Origin: JAOUJD01 sp963841815
GTDB taxonomy: Bacteria > Pseudomonadota > Gammaproteobacteria > Burkholderiales > Burkholderiaceae_F
Direction: 5' to 3'
Assembly (NCBI GenBank): GCA_963841815.1
Contig: CAWJEE010000019.1
Span: forward strand, 186,001 to 250,000
DNA length: 64,000 bases
This document shows positions 1 to 8,567 of the stretch, one piece after another (within the stretch, counting starts at the first letter, position 1; every line of letters begins with the position of its first letter). A program made the position numbers and the translations under genes. The notes beneath the pieces were generated by a model. The model saw only the letters and a program-made list of their open reading frames with translations. It searched no databases and was not told the origin of the DNA.

Positions 1-148
1 TCGACACGATGAAGCCGGCCAGCAGCCAGTCGCGCTGCAGGAAGGGCACGGCCGCGACGATCGCGACGATCGCCAGCGGCACCCGCAGGCGCACTAGGAA
101 GCGACGCAGTCCCGGGTGATTGAAGACGGAGCGGAGCGAAGCGAGCAT
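1..148 (-). CDS. Membrane protein, N-terminal fragment (cut by window edge)
   Basis: Reading leftward from an ATG at 148 the frame stays open to the window edge, giving 49 residues that begin MLASLRSVFNHPGLRRFLV. After a basic start there is a hydrophobic stretch (about residues 22-35), so this is the beginning of an inner-membrane protein. The start lies 8 bases after the stop of the upstream kinase-like gene, so the two are probably co-transcribed. The N-terminus recalls small methyltransferase-type membrane proteins of the isoprenylcysteine methyltransferase group, but too little is visible to assign a function. Confidence 0.5.
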   Translation of the reverse strand, partial: MLASLRSVFNHPGLRRFLVRLRVPLAIVAIVAAVPFLQRDWLLAGFIVS

Positions 149-155
149 CGGAAGG

Positions 156-857
156 TCAGTGAGGCCCGGCGGGGCCGGAAGGGGTCTTCTGCTTGGCGGC
201 GCCAGCATACCCGCGCGCGATCCACAGGCGCCGCCGGCGCGTCATCCGCTCGTAGAGCTCGCGCCGCACCGAACCCATGGAATCCGGATCGCGCTGGAGC
301 CACTTCTTGTACACGCCGGTCATGTCGAGGTCATCCAGCCAGCGCCTCCATGAGACCGGCATCCAGCGCGTGTCGAGCGACGCCTGGAAGTCGATCAGCG
401 CCGGCCGGCCGTCCGGCCGAAGCAGCATGTTGCCCGTGCCGCGGGTGTCGAGGTGCACGATCCCGCGTGCGTGCACGTCGTTCAGCAGGCGCTCCAGCGC
501 AACGAAGAACGGCGCCGTCATCTGCTCCGGCGCCACCTGGCCGAGCGTGGTCCCCGGGATGAATTCGGCGGCGATCGCATCGTCGTCGATCCGGAACGCC
601 CGCTGCGGCACGCCGTCGATGCCGTCGAGACGCTGCAGCGCGCGCAATTCGCGGCGCAGCAGGAATCGTCCGATCGTGCGGCGCACCCAGAGGGCGCGCC
701 GCGAAAAATCCTTGACCACCCATTCCCGACCGGCAGCCTCGACGCGAAAGACCTGCGCGTTGGCCCAGCGCCCGTCCCGCAGCAGCTTCGCCGGCGCGTC
801 CGCGAGCGCGGCGCGATCCAGCAGCAAGCTCGCGTCGGTGGAGTCGGTGGGTGGCAA
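156..857 (-). CDS. Lipopolysaccharide-kinase / RIO-like protein kinase family
   Basis: A 233-residue protein with a compact kinase fold signature: a lysine in VVKDFSRR (about 48-55), the catalytic-loop motif HLDTRGTGN (about 135-143) and the metal-binding motif IDFQAS (about 154-159). These match the WaaP/Kdo-kinase and RIO-like families, which phosphorylate lipid A core sugars or proteins. No signal peptide or membrane segment is visible, so it should be cytoplasmic. The likely start is TTG at 857; no in-frame ATG lies nearby, so the start is uncertain. It is followed 8 bases later by a membrane protein gene. The substrate cannot be deduced. Confidence 0.7.
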   Translation of the reverse strand: MPPTDSTDASLLLDRAALADAPAKLLRDGRWANAQVFRVEAAGREWVVKDFSRRALWVRRTIGRFLLRRELRALQRLDGIDGVPQRAFRIDDDAIAAEFIPGTTLGQVAPEQMTAPFFVALERLLNDVHARGIVHLDTRGTGNMLLRPDGRPALIDFQASLDTRWMPVSWRRWLDDLDMTGVYKKWLQRDPDSMGSVRRELYERMTRRRRLWIARGYAGAAKQKTPSGPAGPH

Positions 858-1010
858 GACGGATGGCAGCGGTTGCCCGAGGCGGGCGACGGAGAATTAT
901 CCCACCCGGACTTTGCGGCAAGGGGGCGACAGGGGACAGCCGCCGGTCGGCTTGCGCGCGCGTCGGCCGCCGCACGGCAGAAACCGCTGGCACACAAGAG
1001 GGCAGATCCC

Positions 1011-1016
1011 TAACAT
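1011..1016 (+). promoter_or_regulatory. -10-like box TAACAT just upstream of a start
   Basis: TAACAT ends 9 bases before the ATG at 1026. If used as a -10 element, transcription would begin at or next to the start codon. No convincing -35 is visible. Confidence 0.3.
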
Positions 1017-1025
1017 CCATATCCC

Positions 1026-2042
1026 ATGAACTTGCTGATCATCGGCGGCGGAATCTTCCTGGGCCAGGCCCTGCTGCAGTCCGCGCTCGAGCGCGGCGAC
1101 GCGGTCACCGTCTTCAACCGCGGGCGCTCGCGCAACTGGTGGCCGCCCGGCGTGAAGTGGATCATCGGCGACCGCAAGGAAGACCTCCACCTGCTGATGG
1201 ACCGCCGCTGGGACGCCGTGATCGACACGTGCGGCTATCTGCCGCAGGACGTCGAGGCCACGTGCGCCGCCTTGTACGACGCCTGCGACCGCTACGTGTT
1301 CGTCTCCAGCGTCTCCGCCTACGCCTCGTTCGCCCAAGCGCCGATACGCGAAGACGACCCGCTGGCCTCCGCGGTCGGCGTCAACCGCGAAGACGTCAAC
1401 CCCGAAACGTACGGGCCGCTGAAGGCCGAGTGCGAGCGCACGGTGTCCGGCATCTACGGCAGCCGCGCGCTCGTGGTGCGGCCCGGCCTGATCGCCGGGC
1501 CGAACGATCCCACGGGGCGCTTCTCGTACTGGCCATGGCGCCTCGCGGGCGGAGGCATCGTGCTGGCGCCCGGATCGCCGCACCGGTCGGTGCAATTCAT
1601 CGATGTGCGCGACCTCGCGGCGTGGATGCTCCGGCTGATCCAGCTGGGGGCGAACGGCGCGTTCAATGCCACGGGACCCAATGAAGGCATGACCTTCGGC
1701 GAACTGCTCGACACCTGTCGCTGGGTCAGCGGAGAAGAGATCGAAGTCGAATGGGTGGAGGAGAAATTCCTGGGGCAGGAAGGGGTGCGGCCGTGGAGCG
1801 AACTGCCGCTCTGGATTCCGGCCAGCGACGCGCAGACGCGCGGGTTCAACTCGATCGACACCACGCGCGCGCGAGCGACGGGCCTGAAGACGCGGCCGGT
1901 CGCGGTGACGGTCAACGACATCCTCGAGGCGGGCATTCCCGCGCCCGACGACAAGCGGCGCTACGGGAAACTGACACGCGAGCGCGAGCGCGACCTGCTC
2001 GCTGTGTGGAAGCTTCGGAAGCAGGGACTCACGGTCGCCTGA
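1026..2042 (+). CDS. NAD-dependent epimerase/dehydratase (SDR family oxidoreductase)
   Basis: A 338-residue extended short-chain dehydrogenase. The nucleotide-binding motif GGGIFLG is at residues 7-13. An SSVSAY strand (about 94-99) and the catalytic YGPLK (YxxxK, 129-133) follow. The family includes sugar-nucleotide epimerases and plastid CSP41-like RNA-binding relatives, and annotated bacterial homologues are usually just called SDR oxidoreductases. No signal peptide or membrane segment is present. The gene diverges from the kinase-like gene across a 168-bp gap. Substrate unknown. Confidence 0.8.
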   Translation: MNLLIIGGGIFLGQALLQSALERGDAVTVFNRGRSRNWWPPGVKWIIGDRKEDLHLLMDRRWDAVIDTCGYLPQDVEATCAALYDACDRYVFVSSVSAYASFAQAPIREDDPLASAVGVNREDVNPETYGPLKAECERTVSGIYGSRALVVRPGLIAGPNDPTGRFSYWPWRLAGGGIVLAPGSPHRSVQFIDVRDLAAWMLRLIQLGANGAFNATGPNEGMTFGELLDTCRWVSGEEIEVEWVEEKFLGQEGVRPWSELPLWIPASDAQTRGFNSIDTTRARATGLKTRPVAVTVNDILEAGIPAPDDKRRYGKLTRERERDLLAVWKLRKQGLTVA

Positions 2043-2108
2043 TCGCGCGATCGCGTCATCTCGCTTCTGGTTTCGGCGCGCCCGGGCAGGGGCGGGCGCG
2101 TTTCGGGC

Positions 2109-2114
2109 GATAAT
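2109..2114 (+). promoter_or_regulatory. -10-like box GATAAT just upstream of a start
   Basis: GATAAT ends 8 bases before the ATG at 2123, in a sequence otherwise very GC-rich. It would give a leaderless or nearly leaderless message. Confidence 0.3.
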
Positions 2115-2122
2115 TCGCCCCG

Positions 2123-2461
2123 ATGGTGCCGCACTCGCTGTTCTTCTCTTCCGATCGCCACGTCGATCTCGCGCTGAACCTGCTGACATTGATCGTCGGC
2201 GGCGGCCTGTTCGCCACCGCGGCCGTTCTCGTGGTCATGTGGTTGCGGCCCGCGGCGCCAACGGCGGACCTCGGGGCCATGGGGCCGCCGGCATGGGCCT
2301 CGATGTCCGAAGTCCTGCTCGATCCGCCGCGCCTCGAGTTCGACTTCCAGTTCCCCTACGGCCTGACGATCTACCGCTGCGAGCATCGCGGACAGATCAC
2401 GTACACCGACCGCCCCTGCCCGGTCGGGAACGCGCGCACCCTTTCGGCCCGGCCCCTCTGA
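2123..2461 (+). CDS. Small membrane-anchored protein with DUF4124-like C-terminus
   Basis: A 112-residue protein. Residues 16-40 form one hydrophobic helix, then a linker, then a C-terminal segment with the spaced cysteines and tyrosines of DUF4124 (YRCEHRGQITYTDRPCP; Cys86 and Cys99). DUF4124 domains are short periplasmic modules common in beta- and gammaproteobacteria with no known reaction. The topology suggests an inner-membrane anchor with the Cys pair facing the periplasm, where it could form a disulfide. Neighbours give no functional clue. Confidence 0.6.
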   Translation: MVPHSLFFSSDRHVDLALNLLTLIVGGGLFATAAVLVVMWLRPAAPTADLGAMGPPAWASMSEVLLDPPRLEFDFQFPYGLTIYRCEHRGQITYTDRPCPVGNARTLSARPL

Positions 2462-2558
2462 TCGTCGGGCGGCGCGCCCGGTTACAGCTTGAAACGAGTT
2501 CGTGTCCGCCCTCGATGTCGGCGCCCCGTTGATGGGTTGTACGACCACGGAGGACACG

Positions 2559-2984
2559 ATGAAACGCACCATCCTGCTCGGCACACTGACGGCGGCGCTG
2601 CTGGCGCCCTTCACCGTGGCTCACGCCCAATCAAACGTGAGCATCAGCGTGAGCACGCCCGAATTCGGCATCCGCATCGGCGGGCCGGTGTTTCACCCGG
2701 TGCCGGTGTACGCACCCGTCCCGGTCTTCGCACCCGCACCAGTCTTCGTGCCGGTGCCCGTCTACGCGCCACGACCGGTCCATCTCGTGCCACGTGTATT
2801 CCATCCCGCGCCGGTGATCGTGGTGCCTCCGCGCTACGCGCCGCGGCACTTCGGTCCGCGCGCGGGCGTCTGGGTCGCTCCGCGCGCGTACCAACATCGC
2901 GACTGGGACGGCCGGCGCGACGGTCGACGCGAACAACGGGGCGACCGGGACCGCGATGGCTACCGCGCCGGTTACCGCTACTGA
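2559..2984 (+). CDS. Secreted Val/Pro-rich low-complexity protein
   Basis: The start at 2559 is chosen because GGAGG lies 5 bases upstream and the product then begins with a clean signal peptide (MKRTILLGTLTAALLAP, cleavage near HAQ-SN). An in-frame ATG at 2502 would bury it. The mature part has tandem variations on PVPVYAP/PVPVFAP (about residues 45-80), then a stretch rich in Arg, Asp and Gly ending in GYRAGYRY. It resembles small exported proteins of unknown function found in many Burkholderiales. The repeats suggest an extended or surface-associated structure. Confidence 0.6.
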   Translation: MKRTILLGTLTAALLAPFTVAHAQSNVSISVSTPEFGIRIGGPVFHPVPVYAPVPVFAPAPVFVPVPVYAPRPVHLVPRVFHPAPVIVVPPRYAPRHFGPRAGVWVAPRAYQHRDWDGRRDGRREQRGDRDRDGYRAGYRY

Positions 2985-3047
2985 GATCGCTGGCGCCTGA
3001 AACAAGCCTGTGCTTGAATCCCTGCGGCGTCAACCACGGGGATCGTC

Positions 3048-3899
3048 ATGCGCACTGAAGGGCCGGGCAGCTCGAACGTCGAAGATCGTCGCGGCCAGCG
3101 CTTCGGCGGCCGAGGGCTGATCGGCGGAGGCATCGGCACCCTGGTGCTGGTCGTCATCGGGATGTTCTTCGGCATCGATCCGCGCGTGATCCTCGGGCTC
3201 GCCGACACGGTGCAGCAGGTGCAGGCGCCGGCGGAGGCGCCGGCCGGCAAGGTCGGCGCCCCGGCCGACGAGATGGGTCGCTTCGTGTCCGTCGTACTCG
3301 CCGACACCGAGCAGACCTGGAACACGCTGTTCCGCCAGCTCGGCCGCGACTACCAGGAACCGCGGCTCGTTCTCTTCACCGGCGCCACGCCGACGGCGTG
3401 CGGCACCGGCCAGGCGGCGATGGGCCCCTTCTATTGCCCGCTCGACCAGCGGGTGTACATCGACCTCGCGTTCTACCAGCAACTGCGCGACCGCTTCCGC
3501 GCCCCGGGCGACTTCGCGCAGGCGTACGTCATCGCGCACGAGGTCGGGCATCACGTGCAGAACCAGCTCGGCATCATGCAGAAGATGGATGCGTATCGGC
3601 AGCGTCTCAGCGAGACGCAGTACAACGCGCTCTCGGTCCGTCTCGAACTGCAGGCCGACTGCTTCGCCGGGGTGTGGGCACACCACGCGAACAACCGCCA
3701 GCTGCTCGAAGCCGGCGACGTCGACGAGGCGATGAACGCGGCCGCCGCCATCGGCGACGACACGATGCAGCGCCGCACGCAAGGCCGCATCGTCCCCGAG
3801 AGCTTCACGCACGGCACCTCGGACCAGCGCATGCGGTGGTTCATGACCGGAATGAAGACCGGCCAGATATCCGCCTGCAACACCTTCGAGGGCACCTGA
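3048..3899 (+). CDS. ypfJ: Neutral zinc metallopeptidase, YpfJ family
   Basis: A 283-residue protein with one N-terminal membrane segment (about 28-43) and the zincin motif HEVGHH at 164-169, followed downstream by ELQADCFAG (200-208), which carries the third ligand region typical of the family. The length and the conserved CGTGQAAMGPFYCP segment match YpfJ/KPN_02809 proteins. It is probably an inner-membrane-anchored peptidase with the catalytic domain outside the cytoplasm. Physiological substrates are not known. A hypothetical gene follows after 15 bases and is likely in the same transcript. Confidence 0.88.
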   Translation: MRTEGPGSSNVEDRRGQRFGGRGLIGGGIGTLVLVVIGMFFGIDPRVILGLADTVQQVQAPAEAPAGKVGAPADEMGRFVSVVLADTEQTWNTLFRQLGRDYQEPRLVLFTGATPTACGTGQAAMGPFYCPLDQRVYIDLAFYQQLRDRFRAPGDFAQAYVIAHEVGHHVQNQLGIMQKMDAYRQRLSETQYNALSVRLELQADCFAGVWAHHANNRQLLEAGDVDEAMNAAAAIGDDTMQRRTQGRIVPESFTHGTSDQRMRWFMTGMKTGQISACNTFEGT

Positions 3900-3914
3900 G
3901 CATCGCAGCGCGCA

Positions 3915-4562
3915 ATGAACGTCCGTGACCTCGCCGCCGGCCTCGCGCTGACCGTCGGGATCGTCGGCGGCGTCGCGGCCTGGCTCGATCGACCGGGTTC
4001 CGTCGACGTGCCGCCGGGCCGCGCCGATCCCGGCGCGTATGTCGTGCGCGCAATTGCCGGCGAGGCGCCGATCGCGATCCCGGAGGGCGGCGCGCTGCTT
4101 CCGGTGGCGCAGTTCGAGACGCGAGGCCGCGTCCTGAACATCGAGCGCTTCAAGCCCCGCCAGTCGCTGGTCAACTGGATTCCGGGCCTCCGCCCGGCCA
4201 CGCACGACATCGGCCTCGGCTTCGGTCCGATGACCGACACGGCCAACGTCAGCCGTTTCCGCTTTACCCACGAGGGCGTGAGCCACGGACTGCGCGCGCT
4301 GTTCGCGCGGCCACGCGACGCGATGACCCAGGCGGAGTTCGACGCGCTCGCGCCGCACATCACGAACGTGCACGTCATTCCTGCCAACGACCGGGTGCAT
4401 GCGCAACTGCGCCGCGTGAAGCATGGCGAACTGGTCACGTTGCGCGGGCTGCTCGTCAACGTGCGCGACGCCGACGGTCGCGTCGCGACCACCTCGACGA
4501 CCGCCGGCGACCGGGACTGCGAGATCATGTGGCTCGAGGAAATCCTCACCGAACGGCTGTAA
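3915..4562 (+). CDS. Conserved hypothetical membrane-anchored protein
   Basis: A 215-residue protein with one N-terminal hydrophobic helix (about 8-24) and a soluble remainder. The C-terminal half contains GELVTLRGLLVNVRDADG, and near the end DRDCEIMWLEEI. I recognise the layout from uncharacterised proteobacterial proteins but know of no assigned function. It sits 15 bases after the YpfJ peptidase gene and 13 bases before a 55-codon frame, so the three look like one operon. Periplasmic orientation of the soluble part is inferred from the single N-terminal helix. Confidence 0.5.
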   Translation: MNVRDLAAGLALTVGIVGGVAAWLDRPGSVDVPPGRADPGAYVVRAIAGEAPIAIPEGGALLPVAQFETRGRVLNIERFKPRQSLVNWIPGLRPATHDIGLGFGPMTDTANVSRFRFTHEGVSHGLRALFARPRDAMTQAEFDALAPHITNVHVIPANDRVHAQLRRVKHGELVTLRGLLVNVRDADGRVATTSTTAGDRDCEIMWLEEILTERL

Positions 4563-4575
4563 GGAACGTTGACCG

Positions 4576-4743
4576 ATGACCCTCTTCGAATGGCTGGCGC
4601 AGGTGTGCAGCGAACTGGGATGGCCGGTGATGCGGGCGCACGACATGCTCGACGAGACCCGCTGGTCCGACATGTACGAGGCGGGCGTGAGCCCGGCCGA
4701 TGCGGCGGCGCGGGTACGCGCGGAGTCCGGCGCCGGCTCGTAA
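4576..4743 (+). CDS. Small 55-residue hypothetical protein
   Basis: An ATG at 4576 preceded by AAGGAA (9-base spacing) opens 55 codons ending in TAA at 4741. The product starts MTLFEWLAQVCSELG and ends with a helix-compatible stretch (SPADAAARVRAESG); no signal peptide or membrane helix. The good ribosome site, the tight spacing after the preceding gene and the codon use like its neighbours support translation. I do not recognise the family. Confidence 0.45.
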   Translation: MTLFEWLAQVCSELGWPVMRAHDMLDETRWSDMYEAGVSPADAAARVRAESGAGS

Positions 4744-4770
4744 ACCCTTACCGCCCCCGCGGTGCCGCGG

Positions 4771-4784
4771 TTGATGCGCGGCAA
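4771..4784 (+). promoter_or_regulatory. FNR-like operator upstream of the cation ATPase
   Basis: TTGAT-GCGC-GGCAA matches 8 of 10 defined positions of the FNR box (TTGAT-N4-ATCAA). Its centre at 4777.5 would be about -41.5 from a start near 4819, and TACATT at 4806-4811 sits where the -10 of such a promoter belongs. A Crp/Fnr gene with FNR-type recognition residues lies 5 kb away. Confidence 0.45.
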
Positions 4785-4858
4785 GCGTCCGGGCAGCCTA
4801 CGGCCTACATTGAACCGGTCGGGCTTCGGCTCCGACGCTTGCGTTCGCGCCCCTGGCC

Positions 4859-7459
4859 GTGGATCGAATCCCCGCTCCCCCTCTTCCGACACCGCCGTGG
4901 CACGCGCTGTCGGTCGCCGCAGCGCTGGACTCCGTCGGCTCCGGTGCCGACGGACTGACCGCCCGGGAAGCCGCGCAGCGCCTCCAGCGCGACGGACCCA
5001 ACGCCCTGCCCGAGTCGCAACCGCGCGGACCCGTGGCGATCTTCCTCGCGCAGTTCGCCGACTTCATGATCGGCGTGCTGCTGGTCGCCGCCGGCGTCTC
5101 GTTCGCGATCGGCGAAGGCGTCGAGGCCGGCGCGATCCTCGCGATCGTCGTGCTGAACGCCGTCCTCGGCTTCGTGCAGGAGTGGCGCGCCGAGCAGGCG
5201 ATGGCAGCCCTGCGGTCGATGGCCGCTCCGCACGCGCACGTGATCCGCGCGGCGACACGCAGCGAGGTGGCCGCGGCAGACCTGGTCGTCGGCGACATCG
5301 TGTGGCTCGAGGCAGGCGCCAAGGTGCCGGCCGACCTGCGTCTGGTCGAGTCCGCCGCGCTGCGCATCGATGAAGCGGCGCTGACCGGCGAGTCGGTGCC
5401 GGTCGACAAGGACGCGCGGCTCACCTGCCCGGACGACGCCGCGCTCGCCGACCGCCGCAACATGGCCTACGCCGGAACGAACACGACCGGCGGACGCGCG
5501 CTCGGCCTCGTCGTCGGCACGGGCCGTGCGACGCAACTGGGGACGATCGCCCGCCTGGTGGAAGAGGCCGGCGAGACGCGCACGCCCCTGCAGGAACGGC
5601 TGGCGCGCTTCGGGCGGCGCCTCGCGCTCGCCGTGCTGGCGATCTGCGCCGTGATCTTCGCCGCCGGCGTCGCGCGCGGAGAGCCGACGGCGCTGATGTT
5701 CCTGACCGCGGTCAGCCTCGCCGTCGCGGCGATTCCCGAAGCGCTGCCCGCGGTCGTGTCGATCGCGCTCGCGTTCGGCGCGCGGCGCATGTCGCGCGAG
5801 AACGCGCTGGTGCGGCGACTGCCCTGCGTGGAGTCGCTCGGCTCGGTCACCGTGATCTGCAGCGACAAGACAGGGACGCTGACACAGAACCGCCTGCGGC
5901 TGGAACGCTTCGAGGCGGCCAGCGAGCAGACCCGGGACCACGCGCTCGAGGTTCTCGCTCTGAACAACGACGCGTCGCGCGATTCCGGCGGCGGCTGGCT
6001 GGGCGACCCCACCGAGATCGCCCTCGTCGATCACGCGCACGCGAGCGGCGTCGACATCGATGCGCTGCGGGAGACGCTGCCGCGCATCGCGGAACTGCCG
6101 TTCGACTCGGAGCGCAAGCGGATGACCACCGTGCACGAGCGCGGCGACGACGTCCTGGTGACCGTCAAGGGCGCGCCCGAGGCCGTGCTTCCCCTGTGCG
6201 CGGGCATCGATGCCGGGTCATGGCACCGGCGCGCGGAAGCAATGGCGGCCGGGGGACTGCGCGTGCTCGCCATCGCCGCGCGCAGCGCGGACCGCCACCT
6301 GCCGATCGAGGAGGTCGACCGCGACCTGCATCTGCTCGGGCTCGTCGGGCTCATCGACCCGCCGCGTCCCGAGGCGCGCGCCGCCGTCGCGGAGTGCCTC
6401 ACCGCCGGCATCGCGCCGGTGATGATCACCGGCGACCACCCATCGACCGCGCTCGCGATCGCGCGCGCGCTGGGCATCGCCGACGAGGCCGGCGACGTGA
6501 TCACGGGCAGCGAACTCGAACGCCTGGACGACGCGTCGCTCGCCGAGCGCCTGCGCGACGTGCGGGTGTTCGCGCGCGTCGATCCGGCGCAGAAGATCCG
6601 CATCGTCGAGGCGTTGCAGGCCGGCGGCGCAGTCGTCGCAATGACCGGTGACGGCGTGAACGACGCGCCGGCGCTGAAGAAGAGCGACATCGGCGTATCG
6701 ATGGGCCGGGGCGGCACCGACGTCGCGCGCGAGGCGTCGGACCTCGTGCTGCTCGATGACAACTTCGCCACCATCGTCGGCGCGGTGCGCGAGGGCCGGC
6801 GCATCTACGACAACATCCGCAAGTTCGTCCGCTTCGTGATGGCCGGCAACGCAGGCGAGATCTGGACGATCTTCCTCGCGCCGTTCCTCGGGCTGCCGAT
6901 CCCGCTCACGCCGATCCAGATCCTGTGGGTCAATTTCATCACCGACGGGCTGCCCGGCCTCGCACTCGCGAGCGAACCGGCCGAGGTGAACGTGATGCGA
7001 CGGCCGCCCCGTCCGCGCGGCGAGTCCGTTTTCGCGCACGGCATCTGGCAGCACATCCTCTGGGCGGGACTCCTGATCGGGGGTGTGAGCCTCGCCGCCT
7101 GCGCGTGGGCGATCGGGCACGGCGAGCATCCGCAGACCATGGCCTTCACCGTCCTGACGTTCTCGCAGCTTGTTCACGTCGAGGCCATCCGGTCCGAGAC
7201 GCAGAGCCTGTGGCGCATCGGGCTCGCGTCGAACCGCTTCATGCTCGCGACGGTCGTGGCTAGCGTGGCGCTGCACCTGGCGATCGTCTACGTGCCGGCT
7301 CTGCAGGCCGTGTTCGGGACGGAGGCGCTCTCGCTGCAGGCGCTGGCCCTGGCCGCCGCCCTGTCGTCGCTAGTGTTCTTCGGCGTCGAAGTCGAGAAGT
7401 GGGCCGCGCGGAGAGGCTGGCTCTACGACCTGCGCGCGGCAAATGCCCACGCATCGTGA
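4859..7459 (+). CDS. P2-type cation-transporting ATPase
   Basis: An 866-residue inner-membrane ATPase (GTG start). The actuator loop carries TGES (176-179), TM4 has PEALP (293-297), the phosphorylated Asp is in DKTGTLT (Asp336) and the hinge motif GDGVND is at 597-602. The C-terminus has the extra helices typical of P2 pumps, including VNFITDGLPGLALASEP. The family includes Ca2+-, Mn2+- and Na+/K+-type pumps; ion specificity cannot be read safely. In Beta- and Gammaproteobacteria such pumps often sit with universal stress proteins under Anr/FNR control, and an FNR-like site precedes this one. Confidence 0.88.
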   Translation: MDRIPAPPLPTPPWHALSVAAALDSVGSGADGLTAREAAQRLQRDGPNALPESQPRGPVAIFLAQFADFMIGVLLVAAGVSFAIGEGVEAGAILAIVVLNAVLGFVQEWRAEQAMAALRSMAAPHAHVIRAATRSEVAAADLVVGDIVWLEAGAKVPADLRLVESAALRIDEAALTGESVPVDKDARLTCPDDAALADRRNMAYAGTNTTGGRALGLVVGTGRATQLGTIARLVEEAGETRTPLQERLARFGRRLALAVLAICAVIFAAGVARGEPTALMFLTAVSLAVAAIPEALPAVVSIALAFGARRMSRENALVRRLPCVESLGSVTVICSDKTGTLTQNRLRLERFEAASEQTRDHALEVLALNNDASRDSGGGWLGDPTEIALVDHAHASGVDIDALRETLPRIAELPFDSERKRMTTVHERGDDVLVTVKGAPEAVLPLCAGIDAGSWHRRAEAMAAGGLRVLAIAARSADRHLPIEEVDRDLHLLGLVGLIDPPRPEARAAVAECLTAGIAPVMITGDHPSTALAIARALGIADEAGDVITGSELERLDDASLAERLRDVRVFARVDPAQKIRIVEALQAGGAVVAMTGDGVNDAPALKKSDIGVSMGRGGTDVAREASDLVLLDDNFATIVGAVREGRRIYDNIRKFVRFVMAGNAGEIWTIFLAPFLGLPIPLTPIQILWVNFITDGLPGLALASEPAEVNVMRRPPRPRGESVFAHGIWQHILWAGLLIGGVSLAACAWAIGHGEHPQTMAFTVLTFSQLVHVEAIRSETQSLWRIGLASNRFMLATVVASVALHLAIVYVPALQAVFGTEALSLQALALAAALSSLVFFGVEVEKWAARRGWLYDLRAANAHAS

Positions 7460-7555
7460 TCCGGTCGAGTGCCAGTCCGGGGTGCGCGAGGGCCCGGGTG
7501 CACAGGCGGCCGGATCCGCCGCGAACTGAAACAGCGCAGGACGACCGGCGACCGG

Positions 7556-7957
7556 TCAGGAGGGGGCAGGCGCCGACGTCCGCTTCAGGTAGCTGGCCAG
7601 CGCAGCGTCCATGCTGGTGGCGTGCACGGCGAACCACTCGAGCATCGCCGGGGCCAGGCGCCCGAGTGGCGCGGCATCCCCTGCCGCCAGCAGGCGCTGC
7701 ACCTCGGTGACGACCTCGACCACCGACAGGTGCTCGCGCGCGTGGCATTCGGCCATCGGAAAGCCGGATTGCGCCATCAGCGCTTCTTCGTGGCTGAAGT
7801 GGCGCTGCAGGTGATCCTGCAGCGCGGCCAGCGCCGCCTGCGCGTCGTCACCGGCATCGGTCAGGGCCGCGAGCCGTTCCTCGAGTTCGACGTGCAGCGC
7901 GTCGATCGACGGAACGCCGACCGCGTATGCACCCTGCCCCTCGGCCATCTCGCCCAC
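7556..7957 (-). CDS. Bacteriohemerythrin
   Basis: A 133-residue four-helix protein with the di-iron ligand pattern: His in IDALHVELEERL, HLQRHFSHEEALM, CHAREH, and WFAVHATSMDAAL near the C-terminus. These supply the five His and two carboxylates that bind O2 at a non-haem di-iron site. It is soluble and the usual single-domain length. A second hemerythrin lies immediately upstream on the same strand, 33 bases away, so they are probably co-transcribed. Oxygen binding, storage or sensing is the family role; which applies is unknown. Confidence 0.85.
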   Translation of the reverse strand: MGEMAEGQGAYAVGVPSIDALHVELEERLAALTDAGDDAQAALAALQDHLQRHFSHEEALMAQSGFPMAECHAREHLSVVEVVTEVQRLLAAGDAAPLGRLAPAMLEWFAVHATSMDAALASYLKRTSAPAPS

Positions 7958-7990
7958 GGCTCACCGCCCGCTTTCGACTCCGCGGCCCCT

Positions 7991-8380
7991 TCAGTTGCCC
8001 TTCAGGAATTCGGCCAGCGGCGCGTCCATCGTCTGCGCATGGACGGCGAACCACGGCATCAGGTCGTTGGAGAACGCCTGGACGGACTCGAGGTCGCCGG
8101 AGTCGAATCTGCGGCGCACTTCCGACAGCGACTCCAGCAGCTTCTCGTGCTCGTGCTTGTGCCGCTGGTATCCGGCATAGCGCTCCTGCTGCATCCACTC
8201 TTCCTCGGCGCCGCAGTGGCGCAGCAGGTGCTCGTGCAGTTCGAGCAGGTGCTGGCCGTAGTCGGCATCCTCGCATTCGATCAGCCGGTCGAGCAGCATC
8301 TGGAACTCGCGATGAAGTTCGTCGATCGGGCCGAAACCCACGAAGATGTCGTTGTGCCTGAACGGTGTCGCCTGGTTCAT
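7991..8380 (-). CDS. Bacteriohemerythrin (second copy)
   Basis: The start at 8380 is chosen because GGGAGGGG lies just upstream and the product begins MNQATPFRHNDIFVGF; an upstream in-frame start at 8452 lacks such support. The 129-residue protein has the hemerythrin ligands in DELHREF, HLLRHCGAEEEWM, HKHEHEKLLESL and WFAVHAQTMDAPL. It differs clearly in sequence from its neighbour, so this is an old tandem pair. An FNR-like half-palindrome lies 70 bases upstream, suggesting low-oxygen control of both genes. Confidence 0.85.
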   Translation of the reverse strand: MNQATPFRHNDIFVGFGPIDELHREFQMLLDRLIECEDADYGQHLLELHEHLLRHCGAEEEWMQQERYAGYQRHKHEHEKLLESLSEVRRRFDSGDLESVQAFSNDLMPWFAVHAQTMDAPLAEFLKGN

Positions 8381-8443
8381 CGCCCCTCCCGCTGCTCCGT
8401 ACGCTCGTGCGGTCCAAGGTAAGGCGGTTGCCCGTCCCCGGCG

Positions 8444-8457
8444 TTGACTCACCGCAA
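8444..8457 (-). promoter_or_regulatory. FNR-like operator upstream of the hemerythrin pair
   Basis: Read on the minus strand, TTGCG-GTGA-GTCAA keeps the TTG...TCAA frame of an FNR/Dnr box. Its centre (8450.5) lies about 41 bases upstream of a possible start near 8409, with TACCTT at the -10 position. It is a weak match on its own; three similar sites nearby raise its credibility. Confidence 0.33.
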
Positions 8458-8493
8458 GGGCCGTGGCAGGCCAGAACCGGCCGCACCAATGAA

Positions 8494-8521
8494 AAGCCCG
8501 GGCAGGATAACTGTCCGGGCT
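8494..8521 (-). terminator. Rho-independent terminator for the UspA gene
   Basis: On the minus strand, AGCCCGGACAG pairs with CTGCCCGGGCT (ten pairs, one mismatch) around a short loop, followed by TTTTC. It lies 47 bases past the stop of the universal stress protein gene. Confidence 0.7.
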
Positions 8522-8567
8522 CGCGGCGACGGATCGCCGTGGGTGGCGGCTCGAGGCCGCCGGAAAC

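Noticed and set aside
4840..4900. A T-loop-like GGATCGAATCC sequence suggesting a tRNA 3' end
   Set aside because: No acceptor, D or anticodon arms can be built around it, and it is the coding start of the cation ATPase.
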